From Lysobacterales bacterium (GTDB lineage Bacteria; Pseudomonadota; Gammaproteobacteria; Xanthomonadales; Ahniellaceae): a stretch of DNA of 64,000 bases. The translations under genes were made by a program, and so were the position numbers. Below, piece after piece: positions 17,944-27,390 of the stretch. Numbering within the stretch: position 1 is the first letter of the stretch; every line of letters starts with the position of its first letter. Under the pieces are notes generated by a model. It worked only from the letters and a program-made list of their open reading frames with translations. It made no database searches and had not been told where the DNA came from. The DNA is taken from NCBI GenBank assembly GCA_016703225.1, contig JADJCM010000002.1:124001-188000 (forward strand), read 5' to 3'.

Positions 17944-18914
17944 ATTCGCAGTCGCTCAGCGCACTGCTCGATCTGCTGGCGAATGGCACTGCGCACCGCG
18001 GCGAGGACCTGGCGCGCGAACTTGGCATGTCGCGCGCTGCGGTGTGGAAGAAGATCGAAGCGCTGCGCGCGCTGGGCGTCGAGATCGAGGGTCGTGCCGG
18101 CTCCGGCTACGCGCTCGCGCGACGCATTGAGCGACTGGATGAACCCGCCATCCGTGCCGCGCTTGCCGCGTCGACACGGACGCGATTGCGGCAGTTGCGC
18201 ATCGTTGCGGTGACCACCTCGACCAACGCCGATCTGAAACTCGAAGCGGAACGGCTCGGCTCGGGCTCGGTGCTGCTGGCGGAAGCGCAGACCGCCGGCC
18301 GCGGTCGGCGCGGTCGCAGCTGGGCATCGCCGTTTGCGGCCGGGTTCCTCGGCTCGGTGTTCTGGCGCTTCGAGCGCGGCTTGTCCGATCTCGGCGGGCT
18401 CAGTCTCGCGCTCGGCATCGCGCTTGCCGAAGCCTGGCGCGCGCAGGAGGTCGACGTGCGCGTGAAGTGGCCGAACGACCTGTACATCGATGGACGCAAG
18501 CTCGGCGGCGTCCTGATCGAAGCGGGAGGTGAATTTCATGGGCCGAGTCACGTCGTGGTCGGGCTTGGCTTGAACATCGTTTTGCCGGCTTCGGTGCGCG
18601 AAGGCCTCGATCAGCCGGTCACCGACCTCTACGCCAACCTGGCGTCGCCGATGTCGCGCAACGCAGCCATTGCCGTGTGTATCGACGCGCTGTTCGGGGC
18701 ACTGCTCGAGTTCGAGCGTGAAGGACTGGCGTCATTCGTGGCCCGCTGGCCTGCAGTCGATGCACTCGCTGGCCGCGCGGTCGATGTGATCGAGGCACAG
18801 CGTCGCTGGCATGGGCAGGCCTGTGGCATCGACGAGCGCGGCCGACTGCGCGTGCAGGTGGGCGACCGGGTGCAACACGTGGATGCGGGCGAGGTTTCGG
18901 TGCGGCTCACCTGA
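17940..18914 (+). CDS. birA: Biotin--[acetyl-CoA-carboxylase] ligase / biotin operon repressor BirA
   Basis: BirA activates biotin as biotinyl-AMP and attaches it to carboxyl carrier protein; with its N-terminal HTH it can repress biotin genes. The 324-residue product has a winged-helix domain (about 1-65, with LARELGMSRAAVWKKIEAL). The catalytic core follows, with GRGRRGRSW (ligand loop), KWPNDLYI and KLGGVLIE, and then a C-terminal SH3-like domain. Both functions therefore look intact. The ATG overlaps the plsY stop. Confidence 0.96.
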   Translation: MNSQSLSALLDLLANGTAHRGEDLARELGMSRAAVWKKIEALRALGVEIEGRAGSGYALARRIERLDEPAIRAALAASTRTRLRQLRIVAVTTSTNADLKLEAERLGSGSVLLAEAQTAGRGRRGRSWASPFAAGFLGSVFWRFERGLSDLGGLSLALGIALAEAWRAQEVDVRVKWPNDLYIDGRKLGGVLIEAGGEFHGPSHVVVGLGLNIVLPASVREGLDQPVTDLYANLASPMSRNAAIAVCIDALFGALLEFEREGLASFVARWPAVDALAGRAVDVIEAQRRWHGQACGIDERGRLRVQVGDRVQHVDAGEVSVRLT

Positions 18915-19005
18915 ATCAGAGCGCGTCTGACGCATTGTCCCGTTGGGGTTCTGCGTCCTACCATCAACGCCATGTCATCGCTTTCCGGGGGCCCACTTGT
19001 CGCGC

Positions 19006-19296
19006 GTGTCCGATCGATCCACCTACGCCATCGACGCAGACACAGTGCATCGCCTCAATCGGCTCGCGCTGGCGTGGGGCGTGTCGCAGGCCGAGGTGAT
19101 CCGGCGTTCGGTGCAGCGTGCCGCCGAGCAGACGGAAGGCGCTGCCCTGTCGCCCGCGGACGTCGTGGCGCGATACACCCGCGGCCCGCTGCCGCGCACT
19201 GCCGAAGCCACCCGTGTCCTGGTCGAGTCGCTGCGTGGCTTGCGCCACGACGATGACGAGCGACGCAGGGACCCGGCGCCGAATTCGCGACCTTGA
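19006..19296 (+). CDS. Orphan ribbon-helix-helix (CopG-like) protein
   Basis: The reading frame encodes STYAIDADTVHRLNRLA followed by GVSQAEVIRRSVQRAA. This is a strand-helix-helix pattern typical of MetJ/CopG regulators and antitoxins. About 96 residues follow from the GTG at 19006; a TTG at 18997 is an alternative. The C-terminal half is charged and low in order. No toxin gene is adjacent. Its stop overlaps a TTG that opens a 20-codon frame (to 19355) reading NTADFEPFVGQGLRL, possibly a remnant partner. Function unknown; DNA binding is inferred from the fold. Confidence 0.6.
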   Translation: MSDRSTYAIDADTVHRLNRLALAWGVSQAEVIRRSVQRAAEQTEGAALSPADVVARYTRGPLPRTAEATRVLVESLRGLRHDDDERRRDPAPNSRP

Positions 19297-19387
19297 ACAC
19301 GGCGGATTTCGAGCCCTTCGTCGGGCAGGGGCTGCGCCTCGTTGCGCCGGTCTGATCCACCTCACGCTATTTCGGGAATCGTCGTTC

Positions 19388-20158
19388 ATGGACCTGCTGT
19401 TCGACCTCGGCAATACCCGCATGAAGATCGCTTGCCGCGATGCTGCCGGCGTGCGTTCGTTGGCGGCGCTGGGCTGGGACGCGCCGGATTTTCTGGCTCA
19501 GTGGCATGCGTTGCCGCTGGGCGCGCCGGAGCGCATCGCGATCGCCTGCGTCACGCGCTTGCACCGGCTCGAAGCGTTGCAGGAGCTGCTGCGATCTCGC
19601 CTCGGCGACATCGCCACGGCGATCGCGGTGACGCAGGCGGCCTGTGGGCGCTTGCAGGTTGCCTACGCCGACCCCTCGCGGCTCGGCGTCGATCGATTCC
19701 TGGCGCTGCTGGCGGCGTCGCAGCAGTCGCAGCTGCAACTGCTGGTCGGCGTCGGCACGGCCTTGACCATCGACGCCCTCGGCGCCGACGGGCGACACCA
19801 GGGCGGCCTGATCACGCCCGGCCTGCGCCTGATGCGCGAGGCCATGACTGCGGCTGCGCCCGGTGTCGAGTGGAATGCCGGTGCGTTCTGCACCGACTTT
19901 GCGCGCGACACCGCGTCCGCGCTGGAGTCCGGCATCTGGTGCGCACTCGCCGGCGCGGTCGAACGCAGTGCGCAGCGGCTGGCGATGCAGTCCGATGCCG
20001 CACCGCTGGTGCTGCTGCATGGCGGCGATGCCGCGATGCTCGCCGCGCAACTGGCGCTTCCGGCACGGCGCGACGCGTTGCTGGTGATGCGGGGTCTGGC
20101 CGCGTACCTGGATGCCGGCATGGCACAATCGCCGCCCGCTTCTGACCAAGGTCGCTGA
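19388..20158 (+). CDS. coaX: Type III pantothenate kinase
   Basis: CoaX phosphorylates pantothenate, the first committed step of coenzyme A synthesis. The 256-residue product begins MDLLFDLGNTRMK, the phosphate-1 loop (DxGNT) of the acetate-kinase-like fold. It also has GVDRFLALLAA and the VGTALTIDAL strand with its catalytic Asp, followed by GGLITPGLRLM. Length and order (birA then coaX then a SPOR protein) are as in other xanthomonads. The stop overlaps the next gene by TGATG. Confidence 0.95.
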   Translation: MDLLFDLGNTRMKIACRDAAGVRSLAALGWDAPDFLAQWHALPLGAPERIAIACVTRLHRLEALQELLRSRLGDIATAIAVTQAACGRLQVAYADPSRLGVDRFLALLAASQQSQLQLLVGVGTALTIDALGADGRHQGGLITPGLRLMREAMTAAAPGVEWNAGAFCTDFARDTASALESGIWCALAGAVERSAQRLAMQSDAAPLVLLHGGDAAMLAAQLALPARRDALLVMRGLAAYLDAGMAQSPPASDQGR

Positions 20159-20832
20159 TGTTCGCGCGCGTACTGTTGTTGCTGCTGCTTGCCGCCAACC
20201 TCGGCTTCGGCGCCTGGCTGGTGCTGGCGCCGCCGGAAGCAGTTGCGCAGTTGCCGCCGACCGACCCGGAGGTGCCGGTGCTGGTGCTGCTCAACGAGCG
20301 CGACGGCGTGTCGAACGACGCCGCCGAGCTGGCGCGCGCACCGGAGCCGCTCGGCGCGGCCCGGGACCTGCGCTGCACCACGCTGGGGCCGTTCCCGACC
20401 CAGTCCGATCTGCGCCGGGCGCTTGCGGCACTGACACCGCTGACCGAACGCATCCAGTTCCGCGAGTCGCGTTCGCTCCGCTCGCGTGGCTGGTGGGTGT
20501 ACCTGCCCGCGTTCGCATCGCGCGATGCGGCGCTGGTCGCGGCGCGCGAGCTGTCGGCCAAGGGCGTGCGCGACTACTACGTGGTCACTGCCGGTGATCA
20601 GGAGAACACCATCTCGCTGGGGCTGTTCCGCGAGAGCGAGAACGCCACCCGGCGGCGCGATGAAGTCAAGGCGCTCGGCCTCGATGCGCGGCTCGACGAA
20701 CGCGCCGAGGACACGCCCGAGTACTGGCTGGATTACGCGGTGACCCCGGCGCAGCGCTTCGACTGGCGCGACCGCGTGCCCGACCGCATGGAACTCAAGG
20801 CGCGTGATCTGCCCTGCGGCGAGTTGCGCTAG
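20158..20832 (+). CDS. SPOR domain membrane protein
   Basis: The 224-residue protein starts with a single hydrophobic segment (MFARVLLLLLLAANLGFGAW) that anchors it in the inner membrane or serves as a signal. The C-terminal part, about residues 115-195, reads GWWVYLPAFASRDAA, KGVRDYYVVT and SLGLFRESENA. This pattern matches SPOR domains, which bind denuded peptidoglycan glycans at division sites. It overlaps the coaX stop and is the last gene of the run before a tRNA. The SPOR call is from sequence pattern; the partner in division is unknown. Confidence 0.82.
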   Translation: MFARVLLLLLLAANLGFGAWLVLAPPEAVAQLPPTDPEVPVLVLLNERDGVSNDAAELARAPEPLGAARDLRCTTLGPFPTQSDLRRALAALTPLTERIQFRESRSLRSRGWWVYLPAFASRDAALVAARELSAKGVRDYYVVTAGDQENTISLGLFRESENATRRRDEVKALGLDARLDERAEDTPEYWLDYAVTPAQRFDWRDRVPDRMELKARDLPCGELR

Positions 20833-20852
20833 ACTCGCGCCCCGCTCACGTC

Positions 20853-20925
20853 GCCGGCGTAGCTCAGTTGGTAGAGCAACCGCCTTGTAAGCGGTAGGTC
20901 GGGGGTTCGACTCCCTTCGCCGGCA
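20853..20925 (+). tRNA. tRNA-Thr (anticodon UGU)
   Basis: The cloverleaf is complete: acceptor GCCGGCG/CGCCGGC, D-arm GCTC-AGTTGGTA-GAGC, anticodon stem ACCGC/GCGGT with loop CTTGTAA (anticodon TGT), T-arm with TTCGACT and discriminator A. The two outer pairs of the T stem are G-U. The CCA end is not encoded. Confidence 0.97.
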
Positions 20926-20956
20926 TGCCCCGCAAGCGCCCCCAGGCGCAACCCAG

Positions 20957-21274
20957 ATGACCGATCCCATTGCATTCCTGCATGCGCGTTATCGCGCCAG
21001 TTTTCCCGAAAAGCGTGCGGAACTTCTGGCCGCTCTCGTCCGCTGGCGCGACCAGCCTGCAGCGGCCGACCGCATCGCGACGATGCATCGGCTCACGCAC
21101 AATCTGTCCGGTTCCGCCGGTACCTACGGCTTTGTTGCACTGACCGAGCTGGCACGCGCCGCCGATCAACTGCTGCAGCCGCATGCGCGTGGTGGCGAGG
21201 TCCTGGCCGGCAAACATGTCGCTCTGATCGACGCGGCGGTCAGTGCGGTGTGCGACGCTCTCGCGTCGATCTGA
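20957..21274 (+). CDS. Orphan histidine phosphotransfer (Hpt) protein
   Basis: The 105-residue product is almost entirely an Hpt four-helix bundle. The phosphorylatable histidine lies in MHRLTHNLSGSAGTYGF (about residues 43-59), where the family has H-x-L-K-G-S-A-G; here the Lys is replaced by Ser while His and Gly-Ser-Ala-Gly are kept. No kinase or receiver gene is adjacent, so it would act as a free phosphorelay intermediate. It starts 31 bases after the tRNA. Confidence 0.82.
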   Translation: MTDPIAFLHARYRASFPEKRAELLAALVRWRDQPAAADRIATMHRLTHNLSGSAGTYGFVALTELARAADQLLQPHARGGEVLAGKHVALIDAAVSAVCDALASI

Positions 21275-21317
21275 ACGCAGGGCTATCCTGCGCGCCCCGT
21301 CTTCGCGAGCTGCAACC

Positions 21318-22229
21318 ATGCCCATTGTGACCCTGATCGGCGCGCCCACCGACATCGGCGCCGGACATCGCGGCGCGTCGATGGGGCCGGAAGCGCTGCG
21401 CGTCGCACACATCACCGAAGCGCTGCGCGAACGCGGGCTGGAAGTCGAGGATCGCGGCAATCTGTCCGGCCCGACCAATCCTTGGCAGTCGCCGCTGGAC
21501 GGTTATCGCCACCTGCCCGAAGTCGCGCACTGGAATCGCAGCGTTTACCACGCCATGTACGCGGCCCTGAACGAAGGGCGTCTGCCGATCCTGTTGGGTG
21601 GCGATCACTGTCTCGGCGTCGGCTCGATCACTGCGGTCGCGCGCCATTGCCGTGAGCGTGGCAAGAGATTGATGGTGTTGTGGCTCGATGCGCATGCCGA
21701 CTTCAACACGTCGGCGATCACCCCGAGCGGCAATGTGCACGGCATGCCGGTGGCCTGCCTGTGCGGCATCGGGCCGCGCGAGCTGACCCATCTCGGCGGC
21801 GACGCGCCGGCGCTGCGCCCGGACCAGATCCGCCAGATCGGCATCCGCTCGGTCGATGCCGGCGAGAAGAAACTGGTGCGCGAGCACGGCCTCGACATCT
21901 ACGACATGCGCTACATCGACGAGATCGGCATCAAGCGGGCGATGGAAGAAGCCTTGTCCGACCTCGATGCGAACACGCACCTGCACGTCAGCTTCGATGT
22001 CGATTTCCTGGACCCGGAGATCGCGCCCGGCGTCGGCACCACCGTGCCGGGCGGGCCGAACTACCGCGAAGCACAACTGGTGATGGAAATGATCGCCGAC
22101 ACCGGTCGGCTCGCCTCGCTCGACATCGTCGAGCTCAATCCCGCCTTCGACGACCACAACCGCACCGCCAAACTCGCGGTCGATCTGGTTGAAAGCCTGT
22201 TCGGCAAGTCGACCTTGATGCGAGCGTGA
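21318..22229 (+). CDS. rocF: Arginase
   Basis: Arginase hydrolyses arginine to ornithine and urea with a dinuclear manganese centre. The 303-residue product carries the metal motifs GGDHCLG, DAHADFNT and SFDVDFLDPE, plus the NPAFDDHNRTA end, all in the expected order. VTLIGAPTDIGAG at the N-terminus is typical of arginase rather than agmatinase. The ATG at 21318 is preceded by a weak SD. The last 66 bases recur in diverged form at 25101-25166. Confidence 0.95.
   Translation: MPIVTLIGAPTDIGAGHRGASMGPEALRVAHITEALRERGLEVEDRGNLSGPTNPWQSPLDGYRHLPEVAHWNRSVYHAMYAALNEGRLPILLGGDHCLGVGSITAVARHCRERGKRLMVLWLDAHADFNTSAITPSGNVHGMPVACLCGIGPRELTHLGGDAPALRPDQIRQIGIRSVDAGEKKLVREHGLDIYDMRYIDEIGIKRAMEEALSDLDANTHLHVSFDVDFLDPEIAPGVGTTVPGGPNYREAQLVMEMIADTGRLASLDIVELNPAFDDHNRTAKLAVDLVESLFGKSTLMRA
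22164..22229 (+). repeat. Direct repeat copy A (3' end of rocF)
   Basis: These 66 bases, ending in the rocF stop, match 25101-25166 in the same orientation at about 59 of 66 positions. They encode the C-terminal 21 residues of arginase. Confidence 0.85.
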
Positions 22230-22416
22230 TGCGTTCAGAGTGCCGGGCACACAAGCCTGAGCGTTGCCCCGGGCTCCAGTTTGCGCGCGCCGCAGTCGCC
22301 GGCGAACTGCAAAGACCCGAGTGGTCGCGAGAACATCGCGACCATCGTCAAGATCACTGCCAAGTCCTGCAATTCCCGAATTTCACGAAATCAGAATGGC
22401 TGGAACACCAGGACAT

Positions 22417-25053
22417 TCACTCGAAGCCATCGGCGAACAGGTCATCTGCGGCAGCGTCGATCGGTAGCGGCCAAGCCCAGGCGCCACGCGACCGAGAGAA
22501 CACGGCAAGTGTCGTGAACCCGCGATCGATCGCCATATCCCAGACCATCACGTGCGGCAGGCCTTCATGGCGCTGCCAGGTTGGCACTGCAGCATTGATA
22601 TCGTCGGTGTAGTAAAGGCCCCAATCGGTGCCGACAAACACTTGGCCCGGTCTGAGTGGGTTCGCGACGACACTGTTCGCCGGAATGTTCGGCAGGTTGC
22701 CCGATTTGTCGAGCCATGAGCGGGTTGCACAATTGGCGCTGCAAGAGACCTGGTAGACATGCCCCGGCGTGGTCGGCGTGTTCTGGTTGAAACCACCGAT
22801 CGCGGCATAGGCAACCAACGTGCTCTGCGCATCGAAGGCCACGTCCATGATCGGGCGATTCGGAAGTACCGCATTCTCCCCGGTCAGATCGACCCAGGTT
22901 GCCGTATTGGCCGTACCTTGGCCGAGGTTGCGTCCCCACTGTACGTTGCCGTCGTTCGTGCCGACGATCGCGAACGCCGGATCGGTGACCGCATGGGCGA
23001 GTTGATTGATGAATCCGCGCGCACCAAGCGGGCTCGGATTCTTCGTCAAGGTTGGCGAGTTGACGTACTAGGCTGCCGAGCCTACGCCTCCGGTGACGGT
23101 CTCCCAGACGCGGGTTGTTCCGGCGATCAGCCGGGTACAGCCGTTGACGGCGGTGCAACCACTGCCGGGTGCATCCAGCACACCGTAACGGTAGAGCTCG
23201 AAGGGTGTGACGAAACTCTTCGTGTCGCCTGACCATGCTGGCGACGCCGCGCTCGCGGTGCCCCCCGGCCCATTGACGGCAACCCCGATGCTGCCGTTCT
23301 GGCTCGAGTAGTACCAGCGTTGCCCACCGCTGGTGCGAACGATCGGATCGATGCGCGTGAAGATGCCGTCGCCACCGCGCCGCGTGACCCAGGCAGCAGG
23401 ACCCAGAGGCTGCGACAGGATTGCGGTATTCGATCCGTTGTCCTGGGCGCCGCCACTGATCCCGGGCGTCGCGGCATGCGCGAAGTTGGCGGTGATGTCG
23501 CCCGAGTAGAACTCGATGGTGTTGATCGTGTTGTTCAACGGAATGAACGACGGGCTCGTTGCCGTGGCGTTCGTCGAATACCAGACACCGCCATCACTCC
23601 CCAGCAGCAGCCGATTCGAATCATTCGCCACGTACGCACGCGCGTGGTGGTCGACGTGGACATTGCCGCCGACATAGCCGCAGGTGACATTGTCGAAGCT
23701 GGCGCCACCATTCGTCGATTTGAAGGCATCGACCGCGCTGGCGATCACCACATTGGGATCGTTCGGGTCGACCGTCAGACCAGCGTCGTACCACATCTGG
23801 CTGCCTTCGACGTCGCAGCCACCGAACGCAGTCGACGACCCGATCTGCGTCCAGGTGGCCGCCCGATCGGTGGACTTCCAGACCCCCAATACGCCGTTCG
23901 CCAGCGTCGTATCGGAAATCATGGCGTAGACGATCTGGTTGTTCGTCGGCGCCACTGCCAGCTCGATACGCCCGACTGCGGTACCCGCCGTCACGCCATT
24001 CCCTGTGCCGGTTGGCCAGTTCTGATTGCGCAATGACCAATCGCCGGTGCCCGGACAACCGGTCGCCGGCAGTGTCGCTTTGTACACGCCATTTGCGCCG
24101 TTGCGATCAAGATCCGGCTGCACCGGTGTTGGTGCACCGCGGGTGCCGATCGCCAGAAGCAGTTCGGTGGTCGCGCCGGCATCGATGGCCAGCAAGCCGG
24201 TGACGTCCTGGCGTTGTGACGTGAACGCGTTCGTGAAACACGGGCCGATCCAGTTTGCGCCGGTGTCATTCGATACAAACAGACCGGTCTTCGTGCCGAC
24301 GATCAGGTTCGCGCTGTTGTTCGGGTCGACGACGACTTTGCCGATCGACTGGTATTGCGGAAAATTGCCGACCATCGGGGTCAGCGCCGGACCGAACACG
24401 TCGAGGCCGAGCACGGTCCATGTTTCGCCCTTGTCGGCGCTGCGCAGCACACCTGCCGAACCGAAGGAGAACGAGCCATAGCGCAGATCGCCGGTTCCCG
24501 CATACACCACGTTCGGATTGTTCGGATCAATTTCCAGGTCGCCGATGGCAGTGCTGGCCACTTCCGGGAAATCGGTCTTGACCGACCAGGTGGTGTTGGC
24601 CGAACAGCAATTGGTCGTCTTCCAGACACCACCACCGTCGGAGGCGAAATACGCGATCGTCGGATCGACCGGGTCGACGACGATGTCGTTCGTACGCCCT
24701 GCTGCGGCGCTGTTGCCCGGGTTCAACGGCATTGGACCCAGCGGCGTAAATGCCGAGGGATTCAGCGCGAGGACGCCGGCGCTTGTTTTCTCGCGCACGG
24801 CCGCGACGCCGGAAGGCAATCCGAGGGGAACTCGATGAGCTTGACGCGCCGCGTCGGCAAGCCAAGCGGACTCGAATCGCCCAGTCGGATAACTGACTTG
24901 TATGGCACGCAGATCACCCGGAGACGGGCTGGCGCGGAGTCCTTCCGGCCTTGCCCACCATGGGCCTGAATCTATCGACGCTCCATGGCGCGACGTGGTC
25001 GCGCACGCGGAAAGACCCAACAACACACTGGCGGCAAGCACAACATGGCGCAT
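22417..25053 (-). pseudogene. Sialidase/BNR-like lipoprotein gene interrupted by an in-frame amber codon
   Basis: The frame runs from ATG 25053 to 22417 (about 878 codons) but contains one TAG at 23070-23068. Translation on each side continues in the same frame: it reads TGGVGSAA, stop, YVNSPTLTKNP. The codon position suits a Trp (TGG to TAG), judging from remembered relatives that read W-Y-V-N-S-P there. The protein has a signal peptide with lipobox LSAC and many BNR/VPS10-like beta-propeller repeats (GVWKTTN, GVLRSADKGETW, GVWKSTDRAATW), and ends ADDLFADGFE. It would be an exported propeller protein with unknown ligand. Possible outcomes are a 661-residue truncated protein, readthrough, or a sequencing error. 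Confidence 0.8.
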
Positions 25054-25100
25054 CGCTTCATCTTCCGCGGATCGGCGCGGGAGTGTAGCCCGGATTCACC

Positions 25101-25166
25101 ACCGCCAAACTCGCGGTCGATCTGGTCGAGAGTCTGTTCGGCAAGTCGACCTCGATGCGGGGCTGA
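25101..25166 (+). pseudogene. Remnant of a second arginase-like gene (direct repeat copy B)
   Basis: The segment reads TAKLAVDLVESLFGKSTSMRG followed by TGA and aligns without gaps to the rocF 3' end. Four of the differences are third-position or conservative (GTT/GTC, GAA/GAG, AGC/AGT), one changes Leu to Ser, and the rest are in the last two codons. No arginase frame continues upstream. The rest of the 197-base gap between 25054 and 25250 shows no other gene. Copies A and B flank the sialidase-like gene. Confidence 0.7.
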
Positions 25167-25250
25167 GCGGGAGCCGGGTTCTGAAGCGCAGGGTCCGGGC
25201 ATGACTTCCGTCACGCGCTGGCTTGGTGCATAGCAGCAAAGCTCGCGGGC

Positions 25251-26093
25251 ATGATTCGTATCGATTCGGTTCGCAAACAATTCGGCTCCACCATCGCGCT
25301 GCAGGATCTGTCACTGCAGGTGCAGGCCGGCGAGATTTTTGGTCTGCTCGGGCCGAACGGTGCCGGCAAGTCCACCACGATGTCGCTGCTGACCGGGCTC
25401 GCGGCTCCCGATGCCGGCAGCGTGAGCGTGCTCGGCGGCGATCCGCGTGATGCAGCGCTGCGCACTCGCATCGGGCTGGCGCCGCAGTCGCTGGCCTTGT
25501 ACGCGGAGCTGACCGGGCGCGAGAACATCGAGTTCTTTGCGCGCATGTTCGGTCTCGGGGGCGAACGGTTGAAGCGACGGGTCGATGCCGCGCTCGACTT
25601 CGTGCAACTCGCCGACCGTCAGCACGACCGCGCCGGCACGTTCTCCGGCGGTATGCAGCGGCGCCTGAACCTGGCCGCGGCGATCGTGCATGAGCCGGAA
25701 TTGATCCTGCTCGACGAGCCCACCGCCGGTGTCGATCCGCAGTCGCGCAATGCGCTGTTCGACAACGTGCTGGCGCTGAAAGCCGCCGGTCGCACCATCG
25801 TCTACACCACGCACTACATGGAAGAGGTCGAGCGCCTGTGCGACCGCGTTGCGATCATCGACCACGGCCGCGTGCTTGCGGTCGACACGGTGCCGGCGCT
25901 GCTGCGCGCGCATGCACCGCGGCCGCTGCTGGTGATCGAACGCGACGGCGGCGCGACGCGCATCGAAACCGACGATCCGCTGAGTGAGCTCAACCGTGCC
26001 GCCGCCGCGGGCGCGATCCGCAGCTTTCACGTCGAACAACCGCGTCTGGAGCAGGTGTTCCTGCACCTCACCGGCCGCAGCCTGAGGGATTGA
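25251..26093 (+). CDS. ABC transporter ATP-binding protein (ABC-2 exporter type)
   Basis: The 280-residue ATPase has Walker A GPNGAGKST (about 34-42), the Q-loop LAPQSLALY, the signature FSGGMQRR, Walker B LILLDEPTAGVDP and the H-loop TTHYMEEV, all intact. The C-terminal 60 residues are the extension typical of drug/polysaccharide/lipid exporters of the ABC-2 class. It lies one base before its permease, so the two form one exporter. The substrate cannot be told from sequence. Confidence 0.93.
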   Translation: MIRIDSVRKQFGSTIALQDLSLQVQAGEIFGLLGPNGAGKSTTMSLLTGLAAPDAGSVSVLGGDPRDAALRTRIGLAPQSLALYAELTGRENIEFFARMFGLGGERLKRRVDAALDFVQLADRQHDRAGTFSGGMQRRLNLAAAIVHEPELILLDEPTAGVDPQSRNALFDNVLALKAAGRTIVYTTHYMEEVERLCDRVAIIDHGRVLAVDTVPALLRAHAPRPLLVIERDGGATRIETDDPLSELNRAAAAGAIRSFHVEQPRLEQVFLHLTGRSLRD

Positions 26094-26094
26094 G

Positions 26095-27387
26095 ATGAGC
26101 GCACTGATCGCCCTCGCGGCCAAGGACATCCGTTTGCTGTTGCGCAACCGCGCTGCGCTGTTCTTCACCGTCGCCTGGCCGTTGCTGATCGCGGTGTTCT
26201 TCGGCGTGATCTTTGGCGGTGGTTCCGGCAGCGCCAAGCCCAAGGTGGCATTGGTGGTGCAGGATCAGTCCGCGGCCAGCGAGCGATTCGCGCAGTCGGT
26301 GCTCAAGCTCGGGACCCTCGAGGTCGATCGTATGGATGCCGCGGCCGCCGAGCAGTTGGTGCGCCAAGGCAAGCGCACCGCAGCAATCGTGTTGCCGGAA
26401 GGTTTCGGCGCGCGCAGCACGCAGGCCTTCAGCGGCGATCCGCCCGAGGTCGGTCTGTGGCTCGACCCGAGTCGGCGCAGCGAGCGCGCGATGATCGAGG
26501 GCATGCTGATGAAGCTCGGTGCGGAAGCGATGTTCGCCAACATCAGTGACCCCACAGCGCGCCAGCGGTGGCTGCAGGATTCACGTGCCAGACTGGACCA
26601 GATCGAGCCCGAATCGCGTGCGGCGTTCAGTGATTTCTACGACGCGCTGGACACGATGATGGCGACCTCGCAGGCCCAGGCCGACTCCCAGCCGGATGCG
26701 GGCGCGGACGCCGATGCGCCGGCGGCGGCGAACACCTTCGTGCCGATCCAGATCGCGGAACGCGAAGTCAGCGTGGTTCGTCGCGGACCGCGCAACGGTT
26801 TCGCGATCAGCTTCACCCAGGGCATGAGTTGGGGGCTGTTTGGCGCGCTGATGAGCTTCGTCACGTCGCTGGTGCTGGAACGCATCCAGGGGACCTGGAG
26901 CCGACTGCGCGCGGCGCCGCTGTCCTCGGCGTCGTTGCTGCTCGGCAAGGCACTGGCCTGTTTCATCGTGATGCTGGTGACGCTGCTGTTGATCGGCGGC
27001 GCCGGAGCCCTTCTGTTCGGCGTCGTCCCGCATTCGCTGCCGAAGCTGCTGCTCGCCTTCGTCGCCGCCACCTTCGCCTTCACCGGCCTGATGATGCTGC
27101 TCGCCAGCCTGGGCAAGACCGTGCAGGGTGCGAGCGGCGCCGCCTGGGCGGTGATGATGCCGCTGGCGATGGTCGGCGGTGCCATGATCCCGTTGTTCGC
27201 GATGCCGCCTTGGATGGCGCAGTTGTCCAGCATCAGCCCGGTGAAGTGGGCGGTGCTCGCGATCGAAGGCGCGATCTGGCGCGGTTTCTCGCTCGCGGAA
27301 ATGGCCATGCCGGTCGCGATCCTGCTCGCGACCGGCGCAGTCTGCGGCCTCGCCGGCGCGTGGCGCATCACTCGCCAGCCGGTTTGA
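26095..27387 (+). CDS. ABC-2 type transporter permease
   Basis: The 430-residue protein starts with a transmembrane helix (about 22-42), then has a large extracytoplasmic domain (about 45-225) with a low-complexity Ala/Asp/Gln segment, and finally five hydrophobic helices from about 245. This is the YhgE/ABC-2 layout. SFVTSLVLERIQGTWSRLRAAPLSS is the amphipathic coupling region seen in ABC-2 permeases. It partners the preceding ATPase. Its stop is 3 bases from the convergent DUF4276 gene. Confidence 0.9.
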   Translation: MSALIALAAKDIRLLLRNRAALFFTVAWPLLIAVFFGVIFGGGSGSAKPKVALVVQDQSAASERFAQSVLKLGTLEVDRMDAAAAEQLVRQGKRTAAIVLPEGFGARSTQAFSGDPPEVGLWLDPSRRSERAMIEGMLMKLGAEAMFANISDPTARQRWLQDSRARLDQIEPESRAAFSDFYDALDTMMATSQAQADSQPDAGADADAPAAANTFVPIQIAEREVSVVRRGPRNGFAISFTQGMSWGLFGALMSFVTSLVLERIQGTWSRLRAAPLSSASLLLGKALACFIVMLVTLLLIGGAGALLFGVVPHSLPKLLLAFVAATFAFTGLMMLLASLGKTVQGASGAAWAVMMPLAMVGGAMIPLFAMPPWMAQLSSISPVKWAVLAIEGAIWRGFSLAEMAMPVAILLATGAVCGLAGAWRITRQPV

Positions 27388-27390
27388 ACA

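Noticed and set aside
20853..22229. Integration site at tRNA-Thr
   Set aside because: No repeat of the tRNA 3' end, integrase or foreign block follows.
23068..23070. Recoding of TAG (pyrrolysine or suppression)
   Set aside because: No PYLIS-like element or pyl genes seen; a Trp-to-stop change explains it more simply.
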